64,000 nt of DNA from positions 130,084,001 through 130,148,000 of the forward strand of contig JAZHRO010000036.1 of assembly GCA_037157565.1 (NCBI GenBank), given 5' to 3'. This document shows positions 1 through 10,085 of the stretch, piece after piece; the stretch's first letter is position 1, and each line of letters starts with the position of its first letter. The position numbers and the translations under genes were made by a program. The notes beneath the pieces were generated by a model. It worked only from the letters and a program-made list of their open reading frames with translations. It did not search any database and was not told the origin of the DNA. This DNA is from Thalassia testudinum. Taxonomy: Eukaryota; Streptophyta; Magnoliopsida; Alismatales; Hydrocharitaceae.

Positions 1-12
1 ACATGCAAGAAC

Positions 13-29
13 TTAGGCATGGGGGGGTA
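13..29 (+). promoter_or_regulatory. Ath2 internal PPT-like box (PPT1)
   Basis: The sequence TTAGGCATGGGGGGGTA lies 1.7 kb upstream of the 3' PPT and nearly repeats it. The same box occurs after the coding region in Ath1, Ath3, Ath5, Ath6 and Ath7. Confidence 0.7.
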
Positions 30-1721
30 GATACAACAAAACTGAAAATTTTTTATGCCAACATTTAGGAAAACCTCGGAGCTGCATGTTAAACATACTT
101 TAGGACCCTAAATAAAAGAACAACCGACTCCACCTCCAATGCTCGCATTGGAGATAGAAACCATCCGCAACAGCCATTTCCAACTCACTCACTCACCTCT
201 TATTCTAAATTTAGGGTCAAGCTAAATGTAACCCTATATGGGAATTTCATGAAGTACAAATTATACGAGGTTACTTGTTTATAGCATATATATATATATT
301 GCATTCATGAATAAGATTATTTTATTAAGAGAATGCATTAGGGATTTTATCCTCTAGTTGATTCTTGTAATTTGGAATCCAATACAACTTTTCGCACACA
401 CGTAGAATTTGCAATGGATTCACGATGAAGGCTAATAAACATCTTTAGTCTGTCGAGAAGAAGTAGTGCTTCTTTTCCTGAACCCCTGGACAGTGTTTTG
501 GGAGTCAGGTAGATTTTGTGTGAATTTTGAGAGCATTCATTTTGTGTGAATTTTGTGTGAGTCACGTAGATTTTGTAGTCTCGGTTCCTGCATATACATT
601 TTGTGTGAATTTTGAGAGCCACTAAATAAGGCAAATCGTGGAGAGTGAGTTTTCATAAAACTAGGGCTAAGGTGGATGATTATGACCATTTTTTACGGAA
701 TCCTTGGCTAAAGGAGGGTATTGATGTCAAGGTCAGAAATACATCGTCCTATCTATCTCTCCCGGTGCTGTGAGTAGGCACTTCTACCAAATAAGCCACC
801 CAATGTCTCTTGAGTACCACCAATCCCTAATAATGCCTCCTCAATAAAGTTCATGGATACGTGGTAGTTGTGTTGTGTTGAAAAAAAAAAAAGAGAAAAA
901 AATTTTTTACATAGAAAAAAAAAATAAAAAAATGATGAAAAGAAAGAAAAATTGAAAAGAAATTAGAAAAGAAGAAAAAGCAAAGAAAGTGTGTGAATAT
1001 TTAGTGTTTATTTCAATTGCATTGAGGCAATACCACCGAGTAAATTTGAGATCCACCAAATATGGCCTTAAACCCACCTTTCTTGTGTTTCTGATCGCCC
1101 GAATACTAGCTGAGGAATTCCGACTTAGTGTTAGGATTACGAGAACTCAACTAAAGTGTTAATGCCAAGTGAGACCACCAAATACAGGTCATATGTATGA
1201 ATTTGGTGAGATAGTGAGTTCCAAGAAAAGAAAGAAAAGAAAAGAAAAAGAAAAAGAAAAAGAGAGAATGAATACAAAGGAATCAGAAGAGAGCATAGTT
1301 TTTCTTGTCTTTCTCTAAGTTGAGTTACTTAGTAATCTGGGAATCAAGATTTTGTAGTACTAATCTCTATGTAGCACCAAGTGAGAGTGAGCCACCAAAT
1401 AAACATCGTACCCCTCAAAGATTCTCTACCTAAGCTTAAATCCGGGGTGGAATTCATAGAATATCTTGAATACCCCAAGGGAAGAAGTCTGCCTATCTTA
1501 CTAGAATTTTATTAGGGGTCAAGCACAGGCTTTAGAGGTGAATCAGTTTTTCACTCGAATCCATTGCAAAAGCTACATAGCTACACTTTCACGATTGTTT
1601 GGATTTCTAGAGCATAGGATGAAAACAAAAAGGAGAAAAATCCCTATGCATACACTTGATAAAATAATCAATCCCTTAGGGACCCTTGCTGCGAATAATT
1701 TAGTCTTGCATTTGCTAGGGA
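30..1721 (+). other. Ath2 non-coding 3' cassette with repeated CCACCAAATA boxes
   Basis: There is no ORF worth calling here. The stretch is AT-rich, with purine runs at about 879-985 and 1223-1266. A CCACCAAATA motif recurs at 1053-1062, 1175-1184 and 1392-1401, with a weaker TACCAAATA at 785-793. Three of the four positions have colinear counterparts in Ath5. Athila elements often carry an env-like ORF in this interval; I see no trace of one. Confidence 0.65.
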
Positions 1722-1746
1722 CTAGCAAGATTTAGGCATTGGGGTA
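1722..1746 (+). promoter_or_regulatory. Ath2 3' polypurine tract with conserved upstream box
   Basis: GGGACTAGCAAG followed by the TTTAGGCATTGGGGTA tract abuts the LTR start. The box GGACTAGCAAAAG plus TTAGGCATGGGGG is shared with Ath3, Ath6 and, on the minus strand, Ath5 and Ath7. It primes plus-strand DNA synthesis in this class of element. Confidence 0.75.
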
Positions 1747-2180
1747 TGATTGCGCAGCAATCATAGGTCTTAATTGACCTAAATTAGGCTAGGACTCTGC
1801 ATAAGTTAGGGTAATTCATGCATGCATAAGCATTATCTGCATCTTTACTACTTTCTTTTAGCTATGTAAAAAATAATGCTATAATGTGTTGATTAGGTGC
1901 ATTATGTCAATTACAGGTAATAAGCTGGATCTGAAGCTGGATCAGGAATAATGGGTGTTGTAGTAGAGATGGAGCTGAAAACTTAGATTAGATGTAGTAG
2001 ATAATAATGTAAGGGAGTTAAGGTATGCTACTTTATTAAGTAGGAATAAAGCAGTAAAATGTGAAGAACTTAGGTCTATCCTAGCCCTAGGATAGCCTAG
2101 ATACTTCCTTAAGCCTTAGCCACCCTTAGATTAGGTCACCACACCTTAGGAAACCTTAAAACCCTAATTCCAAAATCTTA

Positions 2181-2417
2181 TCTGGACGTCCAGATGAGTT
2201 ATAGGACATCCAGAACCCTTAGCCAACTCCCGCACACCTTAAACCCACTTTTGCAGTGTTATTGGACGTCCAGACACTTGGTCAGATGTCCAATTTCTGC
2301 AAAAAACCCAAAACAGAGCCCAAAATCCCTCCTAACTTTAATTGGACATCTAGACAACAAGTCTGGACTTCTGATTTTTCACTATAAGATGTCTGACACT
2401 TTTATCGGACGTCTGGA
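2181..2417. repeat. Cluster of eight GGACGTCC-type palindromes in Ath2 U3
   Basis: Copies lie at 2181-2194 (TCTGGACGTCCAGA, a perfect 14-bp palindrome), 2204-2214, 2263-2274, 2283-2292, 2343-2354, 2361-2374, 2388-2397 and 2406-2417. Several differ by CpG-to-TpG or CpA changes. The ACGT core is that bound by plant bZIP factors (established knowledge). A role as a transcriptional enhancer is inference. Confidence 0.7.
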
Positions 2418-3105
2418 ACTGCTCTCCAGTTCCTATTTTGAGATTCAAGCCTTGGTCTTGGATCTCTAGGTCCCTAAACCCAATTCCAACCCCATAGGAA
2501 CCTAAATTAAGGTGCCTTAACCCTAGTACATCACCTCTTGACCTCCCTAAGGACCTAATTAGGTCCTCACTAAAATTAATTGACTTGGATCTTAGTCAAT
2601 TCCATCAGCCTATTCAATTGGACTCATTGAGTCCAATTGAGCCCTGATCTCAGCACACACTATCCAATTGGATTCAGTGAGAGTCCAATTGACCTATACC
2701 TGACTTAATTGAGTTATTTTACTCTCAATTAAGTTTTCACACACCCAATTAAACTTGTATTAATTTTAATTGCACTTTACCTTAGTGAATCAAGGTTTAC
2801 AACCCTAATTTAAGACCTACCTTGACCTAAACCCACAAGAACCTAACCTAATCAATCTAGCCACCTAAGTTTCAACCCACACACACTATCCACACGAAAA
2901 TACCTAGCCTAGAGTTCTCTAGAACTCTCTACCATGTGTTGTTTCCTTGGTTCCTAAAATTAGCAACCAAGAGCCATTCAATTTTTAGATCCACATTTGG
3001 TGGATCTAAAAACCACCATCCATCCTCTCTCTCTTACTCTCCCACGAGCTCCCACCATAGACCTCTCTAGAGAATTCCATAATTCTCTAGAGAACTTCCC
3101 CTAAG

Positions 3106-3116
3106 TATATAAAAAG
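3106..3116 (+). promoter_or_regulatory. TATA box of Ath2 LTR
   Basis: TATATAAAAAG sits 630-640 bp upstream of the resumed U5-side sequence when Ath3 is removed. Ath3 inserted 12 bp downstream of it, near the expected transcription start. Confidence 0.65.
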
Positions 3117-4135
3117 ACCTAAGGGGTGTGATGTAAACATGTTTACATTGCATAAGATGTCTATTTATGCATGTTCTTAAGCATAGGATTGCATTGCATA
3201 CTATAAATATTGCATAACATGCATCATCTTGCATTTAGATTAGTTTGAATAAAATGGAGGTTAATTGTCTCCTTTTATGTTTAGGGATAGGGAAAAACTT
3301 TTTATCGGGGCCTCGGATCGAGGATCCAACCATACAGATGTGATCAGGGTGACAATTGGAGTTCAACGACTCCAAGATTGCCTTAATCAGACATTTGCAG
3401 CATCAGATAGAGATCGAGGAACCCTAAAAGATCAAGGGCCAAGATGGTGTGAATCCACACTTCAAACGACAAATCCGATCACACAGATGGATTCGGATCG
3501 ACGATCGTAGCCTAACAACGCGAAAATCGACTCAATCTGACAACTGTGGCACCATCTACATCATCCAGAAGATGGACGGCCAAGATGGCACCACATGGCG
3601 CCATATCAGCCGCCCAATCGGCCGCTACACCTATCGCGCCCTCTTTTCTTCGACGATTCTCCACCGTTGGATGCACATCCAACAGCTATAAGCGTGCACA
3701 CACAAAACTCAAAGCACGACACAAACGCGCTCATAGGGTGTTGGTTGAACGAACTCGTGAGAAGGCAGGGTGCGTGTTCGACTCCTCGCGAGCAGCTGCT
3801 GAGGCACGGTGAGTGGGGGCGATTGACTGCTCGATCGTGATCGAGCGATCGCGTGCGTGCAATAGCGTTCATGCTGTATCGCATGCCCTCGTGTGACGCG
3901 ATCACACGCGTGAGCACATGCTGGGGAGCGGGCGGAGAGGCGAGTTAAGCCGTCTGATCGTGAGATTCGTAGATCATGGGGAGCGCACGTTACACGTGAG
4001 GAGGCAAGCGGCCGCGCGGGTGGCACCCCACTACGCCCACGATGGGGCTTTAGCGACAATTTTATCCGTCACTAAAGACCCCTGATTTAATGTTTTTCAA
4101 ATTAAAATGACCAAATTGCCCTCACTCCTTGCAAC

Positions 4136-4144
4136 TATAAAAGG
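4136..4144 (+). promoter_or_regulatory. TATA box, Ath3 5' LTR
   Basis: TATAAAAGG is conserved at the same LTR position in the other copies: 7113-7120, 10439-10447 (one A shorter) and 15401-15409. Confidence 0.7.
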
Positions 4145-4592
4145 AGACCCCCTCCACATGAAATTCTCATCCCTTCCTTCTCTTCTCTCCCTCTCCAAAG
4201 CTCAAGAGAAGCTTGTCCCACACCCGGGATGCTTCTCGCGAGATAAAGTCAAATTTTCATCCCCCTTTCGGAAGTGGATCCCGCGACGACAATGACGTGC
4301 TGCCTCATTCCCGTTCTTCCTTCTTCATCCACCTTTGTCCTGCTTCGTTCCCCATCGTCCAGGAGTCGTCCCGTCCAGCTCGTCCTCCAAGCAACCGTCG
4401 AGGAGGATATCTCTCTCCCCATTCTTTTTACTGCTTTCTAGAATAGATTTACTACTTTCTATAGTAGATTTACTGCTTTCTAAAGTAATCATTTTTCCGC
4501 TTTCTAGTCGTAATGTTTAATGTAATGAACAATCCTTCTGATAATGAATTCCATGTTCATTCTACATCTCTTTTTGATTTTTGTTTGTAATA

Positions 4593-4623
4593 TTCTCTCT
4601 CTCTCTCATTCTCTCTCTCTCTT
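4593..4623. repeat. CT microsatellite in LTR
   Basis: A (CT)n run broken by ATT lies downstream of the TATA box. Homologous runs of different length occur at 7569-7599, 10873-10908 and 15835-15862, so it predates the insertions and has slipped since. Confidence 0.85.
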
Positions 4624-4854
4624 CTATTTATTGTAAATAGATAGATAGTTTCTAATCAATTATTTTACTTTGTGACAAATAAAACAAACGTGTATTGTTT
4701 TTAAATCAAACGTCACCTCCCTGAGTTCGACCAGGGATTTCTATTCCGGTATAAATTTTATTTGTTGAACATGAGTTCTTCTCTTTCATACTACTACGAT
4801 AGGTTTTTTCAAAACGAAACACGTTAGCGTAGTAGCTCGTAGCGTTCAACATTT

Positions 4855-4872
4855 TGGCACCATTGCAGGAGA
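4855..4872 (+). promoter_or_regulatory. Ath3 primer-binding site, truncated by deletion
   Basis: TGGCACCATTGC starts 3 bp after the LTR and matches the tRNA-Asp-complementary site of Ath4 for 12 bases. It then runs into AGGAGATAGGCATGGGGG of the PPT1 box. The deletion breakpoint is therefore within the PBS. Confidence 0.75.
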
Positions 4873-6092
4873 TAGGCATGGGGGGGTGGATATTCATCTC
4901 TGAATTTATTCGTCAGCTCCGTAGATTTGTTTTATTTTCTTTTATTAAAAAAATTATGGAATTAGGAAAGAGAACTTGGGTTTAAGAAAATTTTCAATCT
5001 TATGAAAAACTACATTATGATCTAAACACAAAGACCCTTCAGGTCTTTGGACTTAATCAACTTGTGTATCCACTAAAATGTGGATTTATTTTTCAAGTCC
5101 TCGCCAACCTGAATTCTATTTTAATTGGAGTAAATAAGTTTGGGTGATAAGTACACTACTTATCAACTCGCCCTTTGATTTGAGGGAACTTTGAGTTTTA
5201 AGCATCTACACACTATCTTTGCATTGACTCATTGTTCGGCGATTTTAACAAAAATTGGGTAGCTAATGAACCTTCTAGGGTGATATGGCTATCAAGTTAT
5301 CGTGGGTAACAGCCTATAGGTAGGTTGTCCAGAGCCCAGTCACTGGACCATTCTCTTTTTGCTGCCTTTAGGTAAATCTTAGACCAAGGAAGCCACCTAC
5401 TTAAAAAAAAAAGAAAAAAAAGGAGAAAAGAAAAGAAAAAAATAAGCTACACTTTGCCGCATGAGTATGGCTGGCAAGTTGTCGGTAGTAATCGCTCATC
5501 GACCGGTTGTCCAGAACCCAGCTCAATAAATGCACTGAAAAATCCCAAAACATTTAGGAAGAAGCGGAGAAGTAGAATAAACCGGGGAGATATACACTAG
5601 ATTCACCCTTGCGTTGACCCCATAAAAAATTAAAAGTAGGGAGAAAGCTACCGGTTGTAAAGATACACCTTTAAGCAGAATTCTTTTTTAAGTCACCTAG
5701 AGGCGTAGAAATTCGAAGTTCGTTTTAACTGCCGGTCAACGAGTCTATCACATTCATAATAAGATGCTTAGAACTTAAGGTTTTCATCAAATCTTGGGTG
5801 AGTTGAATGGCCATAGAAAGCCACTCTTAAACCCTAAAACTTGAAAATCCAAAAAAATTAGAAAAGAGGAAAAAGAGAAAAAGAAATTTTTCTTTGAATA
5901 AGGCGAGGAGGGCTTGAGGCGGTCCGCATTTTGGCAGATACTCAGGCACTATTGTATCTTTGAAAGTTCAGATCCTAAGTAAACATTTTCTTAATGATTG
6001 AAAGTAACTCAAGCCCAAATAATCCAACCTGATTCTTTTATAAATAACATATAGTTTTTGTTATGGACTAGCAAAAGATAGGCATGGGGGTG
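4873..6092 (+). other. Ath3 residual internal region: PPT1, cassette and 3' PPT
   Basis: No coding sequence is visible. PPT1 (TAGGCATGGGGGGGTGG) is at 4873-4889 and the 3' PPT (ATAGGCATGGGGGTG) at 6078-6092, preceded by GGACTAGCAAA. Between them are two 56-bp copies of one module (5284-5339 and 5466-5521) and A-rich runs near 5403-5450 and 5855-5890. Confidence 0.75.
5284..5521 (+). repeat. Two 56-bp module copies in the Ath3 cassette
   Basis: Copies at 5284-5339 and 5466-5521 align without gaps and match at 41 of 56 positions by my count. Both begin TATGGCT, contain CAAGTT and TCG, and end GGTTGTCCAGA(G/A)CCCAG. Confidence 0.8.
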
Positions 6093-7827
6093 TGATGTAA
6101 ACATGTTTACATTGTATAAGATGTCTATTTATGAATGTTCTTAAGCATATGATTGCATTACATACTATAAACATTGCATAACATGCATCATCTTGAATTT
6201 AGATTAGTTTGAATAAAATAATGGTTAATTGTCTCCTTTTATGTTCAGGGATAGGGCAAATTTTTTTATCGGGGCCTCAGATCGAGGATCCAACTGTACA
6301 AATGTGATCAGGGCGACGATTAGAGTTCAACGACTCAAAGATCGCCCTAATCAAACATCTGTAGTATCAGATAGAGATCGGGGAATCCTAGAAGATTAAG
6401 GGCCAAGATGGTGTGAATCCACACTTCAAACGACAAATCTGACCGCACGGATGGATTCAAATCGACGATCACAGCCTAACAACGTGAAAATTGACTCAAT
6501 CTGACAACCGTGACACCATCTACATCATCCAGAAGATGAACAGCCAAGATGGTTCCACGTGGTGCCATCTCAGCCACCCAATCGGCCGCTACACCCGTCG
6601 TGCCCTCTCTTCTTTGACGATTCTTCGCCGTTGGATGCACATCCAATGGCTGTAAGCACACTCACACAAAACTCAAAGCACGACACAAACGTGCTGATAA
6701 TGCGTTGGTCGAACACACCCACGAGAAGGCAGGGCGAGCATTCTACTCCTCGCGAGCAGTTGCTGAGGCGTGGTGAGCGGGCGCGATTGACCACTCGATC
6801 GTGATCGAGCGATCGCACGCACGCAATAACATTCACGCCGTATCACACGCTCACGCGTGACGCACCATCACACGCGCGAGCGCGCTCTGAGGAGCAGGCG
6901 GAGATGCGAGTTAAGCCATCCGATCTCACGATTGAACGGCTAAGATTCGCAGATCGTGGAGCACGTGTTACACGTGAGAAGGCAAGCGGCCGCGAGGGCA
7001 ACGCCCCACTACGCCCAAGATGGGGCTTTAATGATGGTTTATCTGTCACTAAAGACCCCTGATTTAATGTTTTTCAAATTAAAATGACCAAATTGCCCTT
7101 ACTCCATGCAACTATAAAAGGAGACCCCCTCTACACGAAATTCTCATCCCTTCCTTCTCTTCTCTCCCTCTCCAAAGCTCAAGAGAAGCTTGTCCCACAC
7201 CCGGGATGCTTCTCGCAAGATAAAGTCAAATTTTCGTCTCCCTTTCGGAAGCAGATCCCGCGACGACGGTGACGTGCTGCCCCATTCCCATTCTTCCCAC
7301 TTCATCCTCCTTCGTCCTACTCCGTTCCCTGTCATCCAGGCGTCGTCCCGTCCGGCTTGTTCTCCAAGCGACCGTCGAGGAGGGTATCTCTCTCCCCATT
7401 CTTTTTCTTGCTTTCTAGAATAGATTTACTGCTTTCTAGAGTAGATTTACTACTTTCCAGTGTAATCATTTTCCCACTTTCTAGTTGTAATGTTTAGTGT
7501 AATAAACAATCCTTCTAATAATGAATTCCATGTTCATTCTACATCTCTTTTTGGTTTTATTTGTAATATTCTCTCTCTCTCATTCTCTCACTCTCTCTTT
7601 TATTTATTGTAAATAGATAGATAGTTTCTAATCAATTATTCTACTTTGTGACAAATAAAACAAACACGTATTTTTTAAATCAAACGTCTGCCTCCCTGAG
7701 TTCGACTCGGGATTTCTATTCCGGTATAAATTTTATTTGTTGAGCACGAGTTCTTCGCTTTCATACTACGACAACAGGTTTTTTTCAAAACCAAACATGT
7801 TAGCGTAGCAACTCGTAGCATTCAACA
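6093..7827 (+). repeat. Ath3 3' LTR
   Basis: It begins TGATGTAAACATGTTTACA and ends TTCAACA, colinear with 3129-4851. The two copies differ mainly by transitions and small indels. TATAAAAG is at 7113-7120. Confidence 0.92.
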
Positions 7828-7832
7828 GGGAG

Positions 7833-8606
7833 GCCATTTTCACCCATCCCATTCTTGGCACTCATTCACACTTAGGTTAGCTACCTTCACCTCCATTCCA
7901 CCTCCACGAGTTGTGCACCATGGAAGCCACCATCTCCATGCCAGGATGCTGGATCATCTCCCCAACCTCTCCCCAAGGGCCAGCCTAAGCACCACTGGCC
8001 GCCCCTCCTCCTCTCAGCCACTCAAAGGCCATTGGAGCCCACCTCTGAATGCCCTTCCTTTTTGCTAGATTAGTAGCTGGTTCTTCATATTTATATGCTG
8101 TTATATACTGCTTAGTAGTGTGGCTCTTATTCTCCCCTAATGATTCATGCAAAATCCCCCATAGATTCCTGTATGCGATCATTTTCTGTTAACTAGATTT
8201 ATAATTTTAAGCTTTCCCTTTTAAGCTTTCCTCTACATTCCGTGTTGCAAACACCTTCCTGAATGAATGAAAGAAATTTTTCTACATATATAAATGTCTA
8301 TGTGTTGAGAATCACCATGAGCTTATTGCAATATATTTTGTGTGATTAAAGTTGCCTGCTTTTACTTTCTGATATTCTTGCAACTAAGCATGTTGTTCTT
8401 AAATACGTAATAACCATAAACCGCCATTCGATTTTAAGCAAGTAGAGCTAGTAAAGATCGATTTCAGATTTGCATAAATGCCTCCCAGAGACGAACGACC
8501 AGGACTCAAAACCTCGTTATCTTTTTATAAATATCTTTGTTTGATCGTATTGCACACTATACTACAATGCTTTTCCTATCAAAATGCACTTTACGACTAC
8601 CAAACA
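7833..8606 (+). repeat. Ath2 3' LTR, part 2 (to U5)
   Basis: The LTR resumes after the Ath3 target duplication. It contains TGCCTCCCAGAGACGAACGA near 8478, at the place where sister LTRs have a CTCCCTGTGTTCGACC-like box, followed by TTTTATAAATAT. The end lies at CA 8580-8581 or 8605-8606. I recognise no gene in it. Confidence 0.6.
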
Positions 8607-9404
8607 AGGAGCTCCAAGCAAACTTAAGCTCTTACTCTGATGCTATGGGTAGAGCACTGTCCAAGACACTTGAGCTGCAAAATTGCACCTTAATGCTCTG
8701 TCTAAAGATATGAAATATAGATATAAAGAAACGTCGAGGCGGTAACATGCTGACATCACATCCTCAAAGGAGGCATTTTCCTCCTCGACGGTGGAAACTC
8801 AAACCAATGATCTATTTTAGACTTTTACTATGGCCAAATAAAGGGTTTTTCTAATTTCTAATTATTTTTTAGGTGTTGGTTTGTGTGTGAATTTTGACAC
8901 AAGAAATTTTGCATGATATGCAAGTTTTTGAATTGGAAACTAGGTCAGATACTTTCCATGTTACAAAAGGGGATCATGTCACCTGAACTATCAGGAGTTC
9001 AGGTGGAATTTTAGAGAAGAATATTTGATTTAGTCAAAAGGGCGACCCTGAAATTCTAATAATCAGATTCGTATCCTTATCCCTAGTTTATTAATGATTA
9101 AACCCCATTGTACCTAAAGTGAATGTTCAACCTTAGTCTCGATTTCAAAATTTCCTCAAAAAGTTTTCAACATTTTTATTTTTTTTGGGTATGCAAGCAG
9201 AAAATAAAATAAGAAAATTACATGTTTTTTTGGGTTTTGAAAATCTTGATTTGATCGTCAAAAATTTTAAAAACACCCCCCCATGCTTTAGACGTGGCAT
9301 GTCCTCATGCAAATGGAAGGGAAAAGGGATGACCTTGGAGAAGACGGTTAAAAATGGAAGAGTCAAAACCTCTGAAGAAAAGAAAAAAAATGAGAAAAAA
9401 TGAT
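8607..9404 (-). other. Ath1 3' non-coding region with PPT1
   Basis: On the minus strand this follows pol. A PPT1 box (minus strand AAGCATGGGGGGGTG, with ATGAGGACATG upstream) is at 9275-9310. A perfect hairpin lies at 8980-9005, and inverted CGTCGAGG/CCTCGACG arms at 8732-8739 and 8783-8790. No ORF is supported. The 3' PPT is not in the window. Confidence 0.65.
8980..9005. repeat. Perfect 10-bp inverted repeat with 6-nt loop
   Basis: CACCTGAACT (8980-8989) and AGTTCAGGTG (8996-9005) are exact complements around ATCAGG. The arms could form a stable stem in the Ath1 RNA. Function is unknown. Confidence 0.85.
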
Positions 9405-10020
9405 GGGTTACTGATGTAAACATGTTTACACTACTTAAGATGTCAATTTATGTATGTTCTTAAGCATTGGATTGCATTGCATGCTATAAATATTGCATAA
9501 CATGCATCATCTTGTATTTAGAGTAGTTTGAATAAAATGGGGGTTTATTGTCTCCTTTTATGTTCATGGACAGGGCAAACTTTTTATCAGGGCTTTGGAT
9601 CGAAGATCCAACCATACAGATGTGACCAGGGTGATAATTGGAGTTCAACGACTCCAAGATCGCCCTAATCAGGCATCTGTATCATCAGATAGAGATCGGG
9701 GAACCCTAGAAGATCAAGGGCCAAGATGGTGTGAATCCTCACTGCAAATGACAAATCCGACTGCACGGATGGATTCGAATCGACGATCGCAGCCTAACGG
9801 TGTGAAAATCGATTCAATTCGACAACCGTGGCACCATGCACATCATCTAGAAGATGGACGGCTCAGATGGTGCCACGTGGTGCCATCTCAGCCGCCCAAC
9901 TGGCCAAAGCACCACCGCACCTTCTCTTCTTCAATCAGAGTGCCGCTTCTCCATCATTGGATGCGCATCCAATGGCTGTGGATGCGCACGCTTGATTTCA
10001 TCCACGCGACCATCTAAACT

Positions 10021-10085
10021 GCGTAGCGCAGCGGAGACGACGCTGCGAGCGAAGTAGAGGTCGCGGGGTCGAGCCCCCGAGAGCC
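10021..10085 (+). other. tRNA-like stretch with A-box and B-box matches in Ath4 U3
   Basis: TAGCGCAGCGG at 10024-10034 fits the pol III A-box (TRGCNNAGYNGG) for 11 positions. GGGTCGAGCCC at 10066-10076 fits the B-box (GGTTCGANNCC) with one mismatch. CGGGG and CCCCG (10064-10068, 10075-10079) could pair around a 6-nt loop, one T short of a tRNA T-loop. The aligned Ath3 LTR has TGTTCGACTCC at 3775-3785. It is not a functional tRNA; a tRNA or SINE remnant is possible. Confidence 0.35.

Larger units (their letters stand above)
1747..3128 (+). repeat. Ath2 3' LTR, part 1 (U3)
   Basis: The LTR starts with TGATTGC GCA GCAATCA, a perfect 7-bp terminal palindrome. U3 holds a cluster of GACGTC-type palindromes (2181-2417) and a run of CAATTGA/TCAATTG boxes around 2610-2790. 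A TATA box lies at 3106-3116. Ath3 interrupts the LTR 12 bp beyond the TATA box. Confidence 0.8.
3129..4851 (+). repeat. Ath3 5' LTR
   Basis: It begins TGA followed by the 16-bp perfect palindrome TGTAAACATGTTTACA and ends TTCAACA. U3 contains a CpG-rich block (about 3770-4050) with GCTCGATC GT GATCGAGC at 3829-3846. TATAAAAGG at 4136-4144 is the likely promoter. A CT microsatellite follows at 4593-4623. Confidence 0.92.
3129..7827 (+). mobile_element. Ath3: internally deleted LTR retrotransposon with both LTRs
   Basis: Two closely similar LTRs (3129-4851 and 6093-7827) flank only 1.24 kb of internal DNA. The flanks read gggtg (3124-3128) and gggag (7828-7832), a 5-bp target duplication with one mismatch. 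The PBS is followed within a dozen bases by the post-coding PPT1 box, so everything from leader through pol is gone. The element keeps PBS, PPT1, cassette, 3' PPT and LTRs and would need proteins in trans. Its LTRs belong to the same family as those of Ath4. It lies in the Ath2 LTR, in the same orientation. Confidence 0.9.
1..8606 (+). mobile_element. Ath2: 3' part of an Athila-like LTR retrotransposon
   Basis: The window opens inside this element, just after its coding region. It shows a PPT-like box, a 1.7-kb non-coding cassette, the 3' PPT and a 3' LTR that starts at 1747 with TGATTGC. The LTR is split at 3129 by Ath3 and resumes at 7833. Its right end is not sharp by eye: a CA terminus is possible at 8580-8581 or 8605-8606. 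The target duplication cannot be tested because the left end is outside the window. The 3' cassette is colinear with that of Ath5 (shared CCACCAAATA boxes and a conserved block at 764-850), so the two are related families. Assignment to the Athila lineage rests on that relation and on the shared PPT box. Confidence 0.8.

Noticed and set aside
30..1721. Search for an env-like ORF between pol and the 3' LTR
   Set aside because: None of the cassettes in Ath2, Ath3, Ath5, Ath6 or Ath7 has an ORF with a signal peptide and transmembrane segment.
3449..4059. Several overlapping ORFs in the CpG-rich U3 of Ath3 (and 6476-7049, 9595-10335)
   Set aside because: Frames are open on both strands owing to composition, do not stay open between the sister LTRs, and sit in U3.
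10021..10085. A functional tRNA gene
   Set aside because: No acceptor stem or anticodon arm can be built, and the T-loop is one base short.
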